Source: Vibrio maritimus
GTDB taxonomy: Bacteria > Pseudomonadota > Gammaproteobacteria > Enterobacterales > Vibrionaceae
NCBI GenBank assembly: GCA_000755425.1
Contig: BBMT01000009.1
Span: 62,001-126,000, forward strand
Direction: 5' to 3'
DNA: 64,000 bases
Shown here: one piece after another, positions 35,149 to 46,441 of the stretch
How the letters are laid out: every line of letters begins with the position of its first letter
Position numbering within the stretch: position 1 is the stretch's first letter
Notes under the pieces: generated by a model
Seen by the model: the letters and a program-made list of their open reading frames with translations, nothing else
Told to the model about the DNA's origin: nothing
The model's database searches: none
Program-made: the position numbers and the translations under genes

Positions 35149-35992
35149 CTAGTCTTTTAAGAATCCAGCGTGAAAGCGTAAATGGTCATCGATAAAGCTT
35201 TGGATAAAGAAGTAGCTATGGTCGTAACCAGGCTGCATGCGAAGCTTCACATCACTGCCTGAGCTTTCGGCTGCGGCAAGCAGTAACTCAGGTTTGAGCT
35301 GCTCTTGCAAGAAGCCGTCATCTTCACCTTGATCGACTAGGATAGGCAGCGTGGCTTGTGCTGCTTGCAGTAGCTCAACACTGTCGTATTGCTTCCAATC
35401 CTCGGTGTTGTTACCTAGATAATGGCTTAGTGCTTTTTGTCCCCAAGGGCAGTTCATTGGATTGCTGATTGGGCTAAATGCAGAGATAGAGCGGTAGCGT
35501 TCTCTGTTCTTCAACCAATAGTTAGTGCGCCGTGGCCACCCATGCTGTGTCCAGATATAGAACGTACGCTGGTCACTGGAAAGTGCTCTTCGATCAGCAT
35601 AGGCAGTTCTTCGACGATGTAGCTGTACATCTGGTAATGCTGACTCCATGGCGCTTGAGTAGCATTGACATAAAAGCCAGCACCGAGTCCAAAATCGTAG
35701 GCACCTTCTGGATCGTCAGGTACCCCTTCTCCACGAGGCTGGTATCCGGTGCGACGATGGCAATGCCAAGTTTGGCGGCAGCGCGAAATGCGCCCGCTTT
35801 CTGCATGAAGTTCTCATCGGTACAGGTTAAACCTGACAGCCAATAGAGTACAGGAACTGGATTATCAGCACTTGCCTCTGGGGGCAAGTAAATAGCAAAG
35901 CGCATCGAGCAGTTGAGTACATTTGAACTGTGTTGGTATTGCTTATGCCAACCACCAAACACTTTTGCTTGGCTAAGGTTTTCTATTGTCAT
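35149..35992 (-). CDS. fghA: S-formylglutathione hydrolase (two frameshifts)
   Basis: It hydrolyses S-formylglutathione to formate and glutathione, the second step of formaldehyde detoxification. N-terminal part: AIYLPPEASADNPVPVLYWL, SGLTCTDENFMQKAG. Two one-base losses, near 35738 (APDTS-PRGEGVPDD) and near 35515 (IGLKNRERYRS), split the frame. The rebuilt sequence shows the esterase nucleophile in SGHSMGGHGAL and the catalytic His in PGYDHSYFF, with about 281 residues. Its partner adhC lies 54 bp upstream in the same direction. Confidence 0.9.
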
Positions 35993-36045
35993 TCTATTAA
36001 CCTAAATGAAAATAGGGCTCTGTATGGAGAGCCCTAAGTCAGATA

Positions 36046-37170
36046 TTAGTAGTGGATTACGGTACGGATGCTTTCGCCTTTATGCATAAGGTCGAAGGCT
36101 TCGTTGATGTTTTCCAGTGGCATAGTGTGAGTGATGAACTCTTGTAGTCCAAACTCGCCTGCCATGTAGCGATTTACGATCTCTGGAAGTTCACTGCGGC
36201 CTTTAACACCACCAAATGCACTACCACGCCATACGCGACCAGTAACCAGTTGGAATGGACGAGTGGAGATCTCTTGACCTGCACCTGCAACACCGATGAT
36301 GACAGACTCACCCCAACCTTTATGGCAGCACTCAAGTGCTTGACGCATCACGTTGACGTTACCGATACACTCGAAAGAGTAATCAACACCACCGTCAGTC
36401 ATCTCGATGATCACTTCTTGAATTGGCTTATCAAACTTCTGTGGGTTGATCACATCTGTTGCGCCAAGTTGCTGAGCAAGCTCGAATTTACTTTCGTTGA
36501 TGTCTACACCAATGATTTTGCTTGCGCCAGCCATGCGAGCACCAATGATGGCAGATAAACCGATACCACCAAGACCGAAGATAGCGACGGTATCGCCTTT
36601 CTCAACTTTCGCTGTGTTCAGTACTGCGCCCATACCGGTGGTTACACCACAGCCGAGCAGACAGACTTCTTCAAGTGGTGCTTCTTTGTTCACTTTAGCC
36701 AGTGAAATCTCAGGTAATACGGTGTACTCAGAGAACGTAGAACAACCCATGTAGTGGTAAATTGGCTCACCATCTTTGTAGAAGCGAGTCGTACCATCTG
36801 GCATCAGGCCTTTACCTTGGGTTTCACGAACCGCTTGGCACAGGTTAGTTTTACCAGACTTACAGAACTTACATTCACCACATTCAGCTGTGTATAGCGG
36901 GATAACGTGGTCGCCAACTTCAACGCTTGTGACGCCTTCACCGACCATTTCAACGATACCACCACCTTCATGACCAAGAATGCTTGGGAAGATGCCCTCT
37001 GGATCGTCGCCAGATAGAGTGAATGCATCAGTATGGCATACGCCAGTTGCAACAATCTTCACAAGTACTTCGCCTGCTTTTGGCAGCATGACATCGACTT
37101 CTTCCATTTTTAGTGGTTGGTTTGGACCCCAAGCGACAGCAGCACGTGATTTAATAAATTGTTCAGTCAT
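36046..37170 (-). CDS. adhC: S-(hydroxymethyl)glutathione dehydrogenase / class III alcohol dehydrogenase
   Basis: It oxidises the formaldehyde-glutathione adduct with NAD to S-formylglutathione. The 374-residue zinc enzyme shows VCHTDAF (catalytic Cys), GHEGGGIVE, four structural Cys (CGECKFCKSGKTNLC) and the NAD fold GLGGIGLSAI. The start at 37170 has an AAGG site; an upstream extension of nine codons is not conserved. It forms an operon with fghA. The divergent LysR gene is the likely regulator. Confidence 0.95.
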   Translation of the reverse strand: MTEQFIKSRAAVAWGPNQPLKMEEVDVMLPKAGEVLVKIVATGVCHTDAFTLSGDDPEGIFPSILGHEGGGIVEMVGEGVTSVEVGDHVIPLYTAECGECKFCKSGKTNLCQAVRETQGKGLMPDGTTRFYKDGEPIYHYMGCSTFSEYTVLPEISLAKVNKEAPLEEVCLLGCGVTTGMGAVLNTAKVEKGDTVAIFGLGGIGLSAIIGARMAGASKIIGVDINESKFELAQQLGATDVINPQKFDKPIQEVIIEMTDGGVDYSFECIGNVNVMRQALECCHKGWGESVIIGVAGAGQEISTRPFQLVTGRVWRGSAFGGVKGRSELPEIVNRYMAGEFGLQEFITHTMPLENINEAFDLMHKGESIRTVIHY

Positions 37171-37354
37171 GGTTTTTCCTTTTTCTTTCAAGGTCACGAA
37201 TCTATACGTAAGAACACAAACGGCTAACTTACTAAGGTTAGTTCACTTCAACCCGTTTGCATCGGATGGCAAGCAGTATATTTATTTCTTAAAAAATGAT
37301 AATTACGTGATTTTGAAATACACTATTACTATTTTGTAATAGTTGGGTGCATGC

Positions 37355-38238
37355 ATGGCAAATTGGGAAGGCATCAATGAGTTTGTTGCCGTTGTTGAGA
37401 CGCAGAGTTTTACCGCGGCAGCAGAGCGGTTGTCGACATCCGTCGCGAACATCAGTCGAAGAGTGAATGCACTGGAGGATAAGCTCGCAGTGAAATTGTT
37501 TGTGCGCACCACCAGAAAAGTCTCAGTGACGGAAGTGGGCGCGACGTACTATCAGCATTGTAAGCCTCTAGTTGAAGGCTTGATGCTGGCGGAGCTTGCC
37601 ATTACACAATTACAAGCTAGCCCAAAAGGAAGAATTAAGATGACAGCACCGGTCACCTTTGGTGAGCAAGTACTTGCGCCGTTGATGCATGAGTTCTTGC
37701 TGCAATACCCTCAAATTGAGCTGGATTTGGTGCTCTCGAATCAGAAGATGGATCTGGTGCAAGAAGGGTACGATCTTGCTGTTCGCTTGGGGAAGCTTGA
37801 AGATTCGAGCATGATGGCTCGTAAGTTGCTCGACCGGCACATGTTTGTTTGTGCTAGTCCTAGTTACCTGGCGAAACATGGTGAGCCGCATACTTTGTCT
37901 GAGCTTAAAAGGCATCAGTGCCTTCGCGGTTCAACCAAATTCTGGCGTTTTGAGGACAAGGGTACAGAAAGACTGATACATGTTGATGGCAGGGTTCAAT
38001 GCAATAGCGGTTATGCGCTAGTGGATGCAGCATTAAAAGGATTGGGAATTGTTCAGCTTCCCGACTATTATGTGCAACCTTATCTAGAGGCTGGTGAGCT
38101 TGTTGAAGTGCTAACACCCTATCGTGGTGATCAAGAGGGCATCTGGCGCTGTATCCACAAAATCGCATGCTAACCTCTAAAATAAGAACCCTGATCGACT
38201 ATTTATCTGAAGCATTAAATCGAGAGCCCCATGACTGA
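37355..38238 (+). CDS. LysR-family regulator next to adhC-fghA (frameshift near 38145)
   Basis: The N-terminal helix-turn-helix (FTAAAERLSTSVANISRRVN) and the periplasmic-binding-like effector domain (from about residue 90) are typical of LysR proteins. The frame as written ends at 38173, but one G is missing in GG at 38145: restoring it gives GIWALYPQNRMLTSKIRTLI and a stop at 38238, overlapping tadA by eight bases. Rebuilt length is about 294 residues. Divergent position suggests it controls adhC-fghA, with formaldehyde or its glutathione adduct as possible signal; this is inference. Confidence 0.86.
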
Positions 38239-38821
38239 CAAGCCAACACCGCCCGCAATTTCGACTCCAATCGAGTTTAGTGAGCAAGACCATGCCTTCA
38301 TGCGCCGCGCGATGGAATTGGCCTCTCAAGCAGAAGCAGAAGGAGAAGTCCCAGTTGGCGCAGTGCTTGTTAAAGACGACGAAGTGGTGGCAGAAGGTTG
38401 GAACCAGTCAATAGGGGCACACGATGCCAGTGCTCACGCAGAAATGCAGGTAATACGAAAAGCAGGTAAGGTGCTGGAAAACTATCGACTGCTTGATACC
38501 ACGCTGTATGTCACCCTAGAGCCTTGCCCAATGTGCGCTGGCGCGCTTTTGCATAGCCGCGTAAAACGAGTAGTGTTCGGCGCTCCTGATATGAAAGCGG
38601 GCGCTGCCGGTACAGTATTAAACCTGTTTGAAAGCCAAGCGTCTTATCACTACGCAGATATCGAATCTGGGTTACTTGAGCAAGAGTGTCGTCATCAGCT
38701 GCAAGCCTTTTTTAAGCGCCGCCGAAAAGAGATCAAAGCGGCCAAACAGGAGAAACAGAGGCAAGAAAAACAGCAGCAGGAGCTAGAACTGAAAACCGAT
38801 AAATCAATGAAAGGGAAATGA
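38231..38821 (+). CDS. tadA: tRNA-specific adenosine deaminase TadA
   Basis: TadA deaminates A34 to inosine in tRNA-Arg(ACG), allowing wobble reading. The 196-residue protein has the deaminase zinc motifs HAEMQ (His and catalytic Glu) and PCPMC, plus VPVGAVLV. The C-terminal 40 residues are a Lys/Gln/Glu-rich tail (KKRRKEIKAAKQEKQRQ-like) often longer in Vibrio. It overlaps the LysR gene end (ATGACTGA). Confidence 0.95.
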   Translation: MTDKPTPPAISTPIEFSEQDHAFMRRAMELASQAEAEGEVPVGAVLVKDDEVVAEGWNQSIGAHDASAHAEMQVIRKAGKVLENYRLLDTTLYVTLEPCPMCAGALLHSRVKRVVFGAPDMKAGAAGTVLNLFESQASYHYADIESGLLEQECRHQLQAFFKRRRKEIKAAKQEKQRQEKQQQELELKTDKSMKGK

Positions 38822-38832
38822 AGGGGATATCT

Positions 38833-38861
38833 AGCAAACACCTGCGTGGCAGATGCTTGCT
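38833..38861. terminator. Hairpin after tadA
   Basis: AGCAAACACCTGC pairs with GCAGATGCTTGCT through 13 bp with two wobble pairs and a three-base loop. The T-run is weak on both strands, so terminator activity is uncertain. Confidence 0.45.
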
Positions 38862-38884
38862 GTCTTTGCTTTGCAGCGTCTCTT

Positions 38885-39022
38885 CTACGAAGATAGTAGC
38901 TGCATAAACGAACGATGACGCCAAATAACTTTCTTCTTATTGTTTGCCATCATACGTCTGCGGCGGTTTGCGGCCACCGTCTTATTAAGGTGTTTAGCCT
39001 GGTTTCTTTTCTTAGCCAGCAT
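38885..39022 (-). CDS. Small highly basic protein, 45 residues
   Basis: An ORF with an almost perfect AAAGGAGG site ten bases before ATG 39022. The product is about one third Lys, Arg and His: it starts MLAKKRNQAKHLNKTV, continues AANRRRRMMANNKKK, and ends in HRSFMQLLSS. Such composition suits an RNA- or ribosome-binding peptide. I do not recognise a family. The surrounding 540-bp gap between tadA and mltF is otherwise empty, apart from a nine-base hairpin at 39306-39333. Confidence 0.55.
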   Translation of the reverse strand: MLAKKRNQAKHLNKTVAANRRRRMMANNKKKVIWRHRSFMQLLSS

Positions 39023-39362
39023 AAAACAACCTCCTTTTACTACGGGGTAAACCTCTCCGATCTAAATCCCTACGCACAGAGCGTATTCGATGTCCTTATT
39101 AGTGGAGCGTTGTCGGAGTCCCAAACACACGATGCCCACTCAAAAGTTTGAGTAGTCAAAACGTGTGAACAGTGTTGGTTGGTACGAATGTACCTGCCAG
39201 GTGAGAGCGAATAACGCATCAGAACAATGGATTAAAGCGAGGTATCAATATGATCTTCTCGCTGCTCTCAACCAGTAATGTAAGGCCTTGCTGGTCGGAT
39301 TTCAAGTGTGCGAACGCAGTTTGTTTCGCACACAAAGACTTGGGTATAGAAAGCCTCAATAG

Positions 39363-40936
39363 TTAGCGACCCGTATTACCACCGACAGCGGGTTTTACGG
39401 AAGTTTGAGCATCACTAATCGTGGACTCTGCAGCCGAAACCGCACCTGATATAGGAGGCAGTGGCGGTATTACAATCAGCCCGTCGGTCGTCAATTCTTG
39501 CTCTGCTTGTTCCGCTAGCTGCTTGTCCACATGGCCAATGATGCTTTGATAGTAACGTCGAATGTTTTCAACGTAGTTACGTGCTTCATCGCCACGTGCA
39601 TAGCCATAGCGTGTTTGACTGTAGAACTTCTTCTGACGCAGTAGCGGTAGGCGATCTTTCACATCCGCCCAAGCATCTGGGTCGCCACCTTGACGTTTGG
39701 TCAGGCGTCTTGCATCCATCATATGGCCGAAGCCAACGTTGTAAGAAGCTAGGGCGAACCAGATCTTTTCATGCTCGGTGATGGAGTCTGGCACGCGATC
39801 AACGATGCGTCTTAAATACTCAACACCACCACGGACAGATTGCTCTGGATCGAGACGGTTGGTGACATTAACGCTTTTTGCGGTCGGAAGCGTCAGCATC
39901 ATCATACCCCGTACCCCAGTTGGCGACTTGGCAATAGGGTTCCAATGCGATTCTTGGTAGGCAAGAGCTGCAATCAAACGCCAGTCGAATTCTTTTGAGT
40001 ATTTCTTGAATAGCGGTGACCACTTAGGCAGCTTGTTGTCGAGAGCACGAATGAATGCACGCGTATCGACGTAGTCAAACACGCCAATGTGACCGATATA
40101 CTTCTCTTCTAAATTGGCCAGCTCACCGGTTTGTTTGAGTTGGCCGAAAACTCGATGAGTAGGGCATATAAGCTCTCATCTTCTGATTGACGCATATACC
40201 AAGAAATTGGTTGGTCTTCGGTCATCTCAAAGGCGAGTGCTAAATCTGGATAGATACGCTGTGACAGTGATAGCTCAACCGAATCAGCCATAGTAAAGCG
40301 CAGTTTACCTTCTGACACTTGCTTAAGTAGATCGTTGACGTCCGCATTGGCATCGACGTAGTAGCGAATATCTGGGTGTTGGTTGGCAACCGAGGCTAAG
40401 GTTTTTTCAAAGTGTGAGTCTTTGACGATGGCAAACACCTCTTCGCCATCGGCTTTATCAATCAGTTCTTGCTGGGTGTTTAGCAACTGTTCTAGGTTGC
40501 GTGGGCGCCACTGACCTTTTTTATACACCACTTGTTGGCTGACATAGTAGTAAGCCGGGCCTGCTCTAAATTTCTGAATTCGTTCAGGCGACTGACTCAA
40601 GCCTGCGGCAATGATATCAATCTCTCCTTTTTGTAAAGCAGGGAATAGGCTCGCTTGGCGAAATGCGGGCTTCATTTCTAGCTTCACGCCTAGTGCATCG
40701 GCAAATTGTCTTGCTAGTTCGTAATCCAACCCGGTTGGACCATCGGGACCTATGTAGTATGAGAGTTGGTTATTGAGTGTACCAACGCGAAGTACGCCGC
40801 GCTCTTTGATGTTTTCGAGTTCACTTTTAGGATCAGAGTCGATTTGGCAGCCGGCCAAACCAATAGTGAGCAGACAAGCAGACAGCAATTTTAACCAGCG
40901 GCGGCTAGGCCAACAAACAACAGACGGACTTTGCAT
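39363..40936 (-). CDS. mltF: Membrane-bound lytic transglycosylase F (frameshift near 40148)
   Basis: MltF cuts peptidoglycan from the outer-membrane inner face. The N-terminus has a hydrophobic signal with LAGC lipobox-like end (Cys30), then a solute-binding-like domain (LRVGTLNNQLSYYIG). After a break in the run of A at 40147-40150 (one base lost) it continues QLKQTGELANLEEKYIGHIG and the SLT domain with AYQESHWNP (catalytic Glu) and ALASYNVGFGHM. Rebuilt length about 524 residues. It is divergent from purL, a common neighbourhood. Confidence 0.9.
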
Positions 40937-41074
40937 TAATTCATAGATCTCACAACGTTAGTGCTGTCTTTATACCAAAGCTGTGCGTATTGGCAAAGCG
41001 AGATAGCAGAAACACCCGAGAGTGGTCACTTTCTCACCATTCTCTAACGTATTTCGGCAAAACAAAAAAAAATG

Positions 41075-41125
41075 ACGAAAACGTTTGCGCCAACGCTTAC
41101 GTCACAAAAAAAAATCCTCTATAAT
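41075..41125 (+). promoter_or_regulatory. PurR box and promoter of purL
   Basis: ACGAAAACGTTTGCGC at 41075-41090 matches the purine repressor operator. It overlaps the upstream side of a promoter with TTACGT (41097-41102), a 17-bp spacer and TATAAT (41120-41125). The leader to purL is about 100 nt. Confidence 0.75.
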
Positions 41126-41232
41126 ACCGCCGCATCAAGGTAGGAGAAATCGTTATAAGTTCAGTTTTTAATATTAACTGATTGAATTTATAAGAATTTC
41201 ACCTAAATCAACTGCATAAGAGACCTAAGCAC

Positions 41233-44200
41233 ATGAGAATTTTGCGTGGTTCCCCAGCTCTTTCTGAGTTTCGTGTTAACAAGCTACTAGAGCTTTGTCG
41301 TGAACTAAACCTACCAGTAACAGGTATTTACGCTGAGTTTGCCCACTTTGCCGACCTAACGGCAGACCTGGATGCGTCTGAAGTTGAAAAATTAGAGAAG
41401 TTGTTGACTTACGGTCCAACTATCGAAGAGCACGAGCCGACAGGCACATTGCTTCTCGTGACACCTCGCCCTGGCACCATCTCGCCATGGTCTTCTAAAT
41501 CTACGGATATCGCAAATAACTGTGGCCTAGACAAAGTAACTCGTCTAGAGCGCGGTACTGCATACTATGTAGAGACATCAAGCGAACTGACTGAGCTTCA
41601 ACTTGTTGAGCTTAAAGCGGTGATCCACGACCGTATGATGGAAGTGGTTTTCTCTGATTTCGAATCAGCAGCAGCGCTGTTCCAAGTGGCAGAGCCAGCA
41701 CCAGTTGCAGATGTTGACCTACTAACAGGTGGTCGCAAAGCACTAGAAGAAGCGAACGTGACTCTAGGTCTTGCACTTGCAGAAGATGAAATTGATTACC
41801 TACTTGAAAGCTTTGTGACTAAGTTAGAGCGCAACCCAACAGACATCGAATTGATGATGTTTGCACAGGCGAACTCTGAGCACTGCCGTCACAAGATCTT
41901 CAACGCAGATTGGACTATCGATGGCGTTAAGCAAGACAAGTCGCTGTTCAAGATGATCAAAAACACATTTGAAACGACACCAGAGCACGTTCTGTCTGCA
42001 TACAAAGATAATGCAGCGGTTATGGAAGGCTCTGAAGTGGGTCGTTTCTTCCCAGATCCAAAGACTCGTCAATACGGCTACAACCACGAGAAAGCGCACA
42101 TCCTAATGAAGGTGGAAACACACAACCACCCAACAGCGATTTCTCCATGGCCAGGTGCATCGACAGGTAGTGGCGGTGAAATCCGTGACGAAGGCGCAAC
42201 AGGTATTGGTGGTAAGCCAAAAGCAGGTCTAGTTGGCTTTACAACGTCTAACCTTCGCATTCCAGGCTTCGAACAGCTTGGGAAACAGACTTTGGTAAGC
42301 CAGGTCGTATCGTTAACGCATTGGACATCATGCTAGAAGGCCCACTAGGTGGTGCGGCGTTCAACAACGAATTTGGTCGTCCAAACCTACTTGGTTACTT
42401 CCGTACTTACGAAGAGAAGGTTACGTCTCACGCAGGTGAAGAAGTACGTGGTTACCACAAGCCAATCATGATTGCTGGTGGTATGGGTAACATCCGTGAC
42501 GAGCACGTTCAGAAGAAAGAGATCCCAGTAGGTGCAAGCCTAATCGTACTTGGTGGTCCTGCAATGAACATCGGTCTTGGCGGCGGCGCAGCCTCTTCTA
42601 TGGCATCTGGTCAGTCTGCTGAAGACCTAGATTTTGCTTCAGTACAGCGTGAAAACCCAGAGATGGAACGTCGCTGTCAAGAAGTGATCGACCGCTGCTG
42701 GCAGCTAGGTGAAGACAACCCAATCGCATTTATCCACGATGTGGGCGCGGGCGGTATCTCAAACGCACTTCCTGAGCTTGTAGATGACGGTGAGCGCGGC
42801 GGTATCTTCCAGCTACGTGACGTACCAAATGATGAGCCAGGCATGAGCCACTTGAGATCTGGTGTAACGAATCTCAAGAGCGCTATGTAATGGCGGTAGC
42901 GCCAGAGAACATGGAAGCATTCGATGCTATCTGTAAGCGTGAGCGCGCGCCATACGCTGTAGTAGGTGTGGCGACAGAAGAGCGTGAACTGAAACTTGAA
43001 GATTCACACTTCGACAACACGCCAATCGACATGCCGATGGATATTCTTCTTGGCAAAACGCCGAAGATGCACCGTGATGCGAAAACACTGAAAGTAGACA
43101 GCCCTGCAATTTCTCGCGAAGGCATTGAAATGAACGATGCGGTTGACCGCGTTCTTCGTCTTCCAACGGTTGCAGAGAAAACATTCCTAATCACCATCGG
43201 TGACCGCACGGTGACAGGCCTTGTTGCTCGTGACCAGATGGTGGGTCCTTGGCAGGTGCCGGTAGCAAACTGCGCAGTCACAGCAGCGAGCTACGATACT
43301 TACCACGGTGAAGCGATGTCTATGGGTGAGCGCACTCCAGTTGCTCTACTAGACTTTGGCGCTTCTGCTCGTCTAGCGGTAGGTGAGTCTCTGACTAACA
43401 TTGCAGCGACAGACATCGGCGATATCAAGCGCATCAAGCTGTCAGCTAACTGGATGTCTCCAGCGGGTCACCCAGGTGAAGACGCAGGTCTTTACGAAGC
43501 GGTGAAAGCGGTAGGTGAAGAGCTATGTCCGGCTCTGGGTCTAACAATTCCAGTAGGTAAAGACTCAATGTCGATGAAGACCAAGTGGAACGAGAACGGT
43601 GAAGACAAAGAAGTCACGTCGCCACTCTCACTGGTAATCACTGCATTTGGTCGTGTGGAAGATGTTCGTAAGACGGTCACGCCGCAGCTTCGCACTGACA
43701 AAGGTGAGTCTTCACTGGTTCTTGTTGACCTTGGTAACGGTAAAAACCGTCTAGGCGCAACAGCATTGGCACAGGTTTACAAGCAGCTTGGTGATAAGCC
43801 AGCAGACGTAGACAACGCAGAGCAGCTAAAAGGCTTCTTCGATGCGATGCAAACCCTTGTTCGTGATGACAAGCTAGTGGCTTACCACGATAAAGGCGAT
43901 GGCGGTCTATTCGTAACGCTTGCTGAGATGGCATTTGCGGGTCACTGTGGTGTGAAAGCAGACATCGCAAGTCTAGGCGAAGATACACTAGCGGCGCTAT
44001 TTAACGAAGAGCTAGGTGCAGTTGTTCAGGTTAAGAATGACGACCTTGAAGCTGTGAAAGCAGTTCTAGCGGCAAACGGCCTAGAAGCATGTTCACACGT
44101 AATCGGCAGCGTTGAAGCGTCTGACGACTTCGTTATCACTTCTGGTGATGCGGTTGTTATCGAGCGCTCTCGTACTGAGCTACGTACTATTTGGGCTGAA

Positions 44201-45130
44201 ACTACACACAAGATGCAGTCTCTACGTGACAACTCTGCGTGTGCAGACCAAGAGCACGAAGCGAAGAAAGACAACTCTGACCCAGGTCTAAACGTGAAAC
44301 TGAGCTTCGACGTTAAAGAAGACGTTGCAGCGCCATACATTGCAACGGGCGCTAAGCCTAAGATGGCAATTCTTCGTGAGCAGGGTGTTAACTCTCATGT
44401 TGAAATGGCAGCAGCGTTTGACCGTGCAGGCTTTGAAGCAACAGACATCCACATGAGCGACATCCTGACGGGGCAAGCAGTTCTAGAAGAGTACCAAGGT
44501 CTTGTGGCTTGTGGTGGCTTCTCTTACGGTGACGTTCTAGGTGCGGGTGAAGGTTGGGCGAAGTCTATCCTGTTCAACGACCAAGCGCGTGACCAGTTCC
44601 AGAACTTCTTCCACCGTGAAGACACCTTCTCACTAGGTGTGTGTAACGGCTGTCAGATGCTATCGAACCTAAAAGAGCTGATCCCAGGTGCAGACCTATG
44701 GCCACGCTTCGTTCGTAACGAATCTGAGCGCTTTGAAGCTCGCTTTAGCCTAGTAGAAGTACAGAAGTCTGACTCTATCTTCTTCGATGGCATGGAAGGT
44801 TCACGTATGCCAATCGCAGTTTCTCACGGTGAAGGCCGCGTAGAAGTTCGCGATACTGACCATCTAAATGCGATTGAAGCATCAGGTACGGTAGTGGTGC
44901 GTTACGTTGATAACAATGGTAACCCAACACAGCAATATCCAAACAACCCGAACGGTTCACCAAACGCAATCACAGGTCTAACGACTCGTGACGGTCGTGT
45001 GACCATCATGATGCCTCACCCAGAGCGTGTATTCCGTACGGTTGCTAACTCTTGGGCGCCAGAGTCTTGGGGTGAAGACAGTGCTTGGATGCGCATGTTC
45101 CGCAACGCTCGCGTGAACGTTGGTAAGTAA
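41233..45130 (+). CDS. purL: Phosphoribosylformylglycinamidine synthase PurL (two frameshifts)
   Basis: This large enzyme makes FGAM from FGAR, glutamine and ATP in purine synthesis. It shows VETHNHPTAISP (ATP site), GGGAASSMASG, and a C-terminal class I glutaminase domain with GVCNGCQML (nucleophile Cys) and MPHPERVFR. Two single bases are missing: a C near 42276 (repaired FEQPWETDFGKPGR) and a C at 42848 (repaired MSPLEIWCNESQERYV). The repaired length is 1299 residues, as in relatives. Both breaks lie in CC after AG, so I take them as sequence errors, not a dead gene. Confidence 0.97.
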
Positions 45131-45176
45131 TCAAGCTAAGGCAACTGCCTCAAAGGTTACAACCAAATAGTTAATG

Positions 45177-45207
45177 AAGTCCTCAGTGGAAACACTGGGG
45201 ACTTTTT
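45177..45207 (+). terminator. Terminator after purL
   Basis: AAGTCCTCAGTG pairs with CACTGGGGACTT (one wobble pair) around GAAA, followed by five T. Confidence 0.88.
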
Positions 45208-45324
45208 CTTATAAAAACTCTGAGCGTCAGCGCTCGATTTGTGTTCTAATACCGCGCTGGCTTAGGGATGGTCAGTATTACATTGCTGGAATATCCCTTA
45301 ACAAAGTCTTTAGGAAATACATAA

Positions 45325-45591
45325 ATGTCTGAAAATAAAAAATTTACTATCCGTCTAACGGAAAAGCGTAACGGTTGGTCTGCAGAGATCATTCGTCAAG
45401 TGACTTCTCGTCGCACGGTTGTGTCTAAGCGTGAGATGGGCTTTGAGAGCCAAGAGTTGGCTCAAGCGTGGGCAGATAAAGAGCTGGCTGGTTTTATCGA
45501 AAATCAAGCAAAGCGTAATGAGCGTAAAGCAGAAGCTCGCGCAGCGAAAGCAGAAGCGGCAGCGAAAGCCGAGGCAGATAGCGAAGAGTAA
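45325..45591 (+). CDS. DUF3622 family protein
   Basis: An 88-residue cytoplasmic protein with the DUF3622 pattern: KKFTIRLTEKRNGWSAEIIR, TVVSKREMGFESQELAQAWA, then an Ala/Lys/Glu-rich helical tail. The family is found mainly in Vibrionaceae and has no known function. AGGAA lies upstream of the start. It stands alone. Confidence 0.78.
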   Translation: MSENKKFTIRLTEKRNGWSAEIIRQVTSRRTVVSKREMGFESQELAQAWADKELAGFIENQAKRNERKAEARAAKAEAAAKAEADSEE

Positions 45592-45658
45592 TCCTTTTCG
45601 CTCTGATGGTGGTTCCTAGGGACACCCCTAGGAACGCATTGTCACTCTCAACTCAGTT

Positions 45659-46329
45659 TTACTGACTTACCTGAGCGTTCAATTGCTCTACTAAACCATT
45701 CTCTAGCCCAAGTTGGGTTGCCAACTCTTTCAAATACGCTTTTTCCATAAAGTTTTGCTCATCGGCCACTAACAGGCTTGCTAAATAGATCTCTGTCGCG
45801 TGTTCTGGTGACACGGCTAATCGAGCGATCTCAGCAGGATCAAGAGGCTTTGCCATCTCGGCTTGAATCAATTGTTGCACTGATGCGTCAGCATCGATTT
45901 GTGTGAGTGCTTGCTTGATCTTTGCCATCTCTTGCTCGTCAATATGTCCATCAGCCTTTGCTGCTGCGATCATTGCTTTGAGCACTGATTCATCATGTTG
46001 CGAAGTTTGGGTAAAGTTATCCGGGGTTTGCGGTGAGCCAGAAGTGGTGGACTCTCCTTTGTTGTAATCGTTATACAGCTTGTAAGCGAGTGCACCTAAT
46101 GCCGCTGCACCACCGACACCTAGTGCAGTTTTGCCCATTTTTTGGTCTTCTTAGAGCCCATTAGCATACCAAGTAAACCGCCGCCTACCGCCCCAGCACC
46201 CAGTGCACCAAGGGTTTTCTTGTCGCCGAGGGCTTGGCCGATGCTTGACGAAGATTGGCTTGCTTTTTGGGTAGCTTGATTGACGATATCTGAATTAAGG
46301 GCTTGGTTAAGCAGTGATTTAAGGTTCAT
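45659..46329 (-). CDS. DUF533 / TerB-like inner-membrane protein (frameshift near 46140)
   Basis: The N-terminal part (MNLKSLLNQALNSDIV, then LGAGAVGGGLLGMLMGSKK) has a Gly-rich membrane segment as in E. coli YebE. After a run of six A (seven expected, 46138-46143) the frame goes on as MGKTALGVGGAAALGALAYK and a TerB-like helical domain (VLKAMIAAAKADGHIDEQEM). Rebuilt length is about 223 residues. The family is of unknown function and sometimes linked to envelope stress. Confidence 0.84.
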
Positions 46330-46396
46330 CTGTTACTCCTAGTCAGGTGGCATTCCACCATCATAAGAAAGCGAACATGAACAGAGTATGAAGGCA

Positions 46397-46422
46397 ATAA
46401 AAAAGGCCGCATAGCGGCCTTT
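46397..46422 (-). terminator. Terminator after proS
   Basis: AAAGGCCGC and its complement close a three-base loop, and on the minus strand six T follow. Confidence 0.85.
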
Positions 46423-46441
46423 AGGATAATTTGGGTAACGA

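Noticed and set aside
38915..39151. Plus-strand ORF of 78 codons in the tadA-mltF gap
   Set aside because: It overlaps the minus-strand basic ORF, which has the far better ribosome site; no domain is visible.
41233..45130. purL read as three separate genes or as a pseudogene
   Set aside because: The three pieces are collinear parts of one enzyme of normal total length, with one-base losses in short C runs, as in many other genes of this window.
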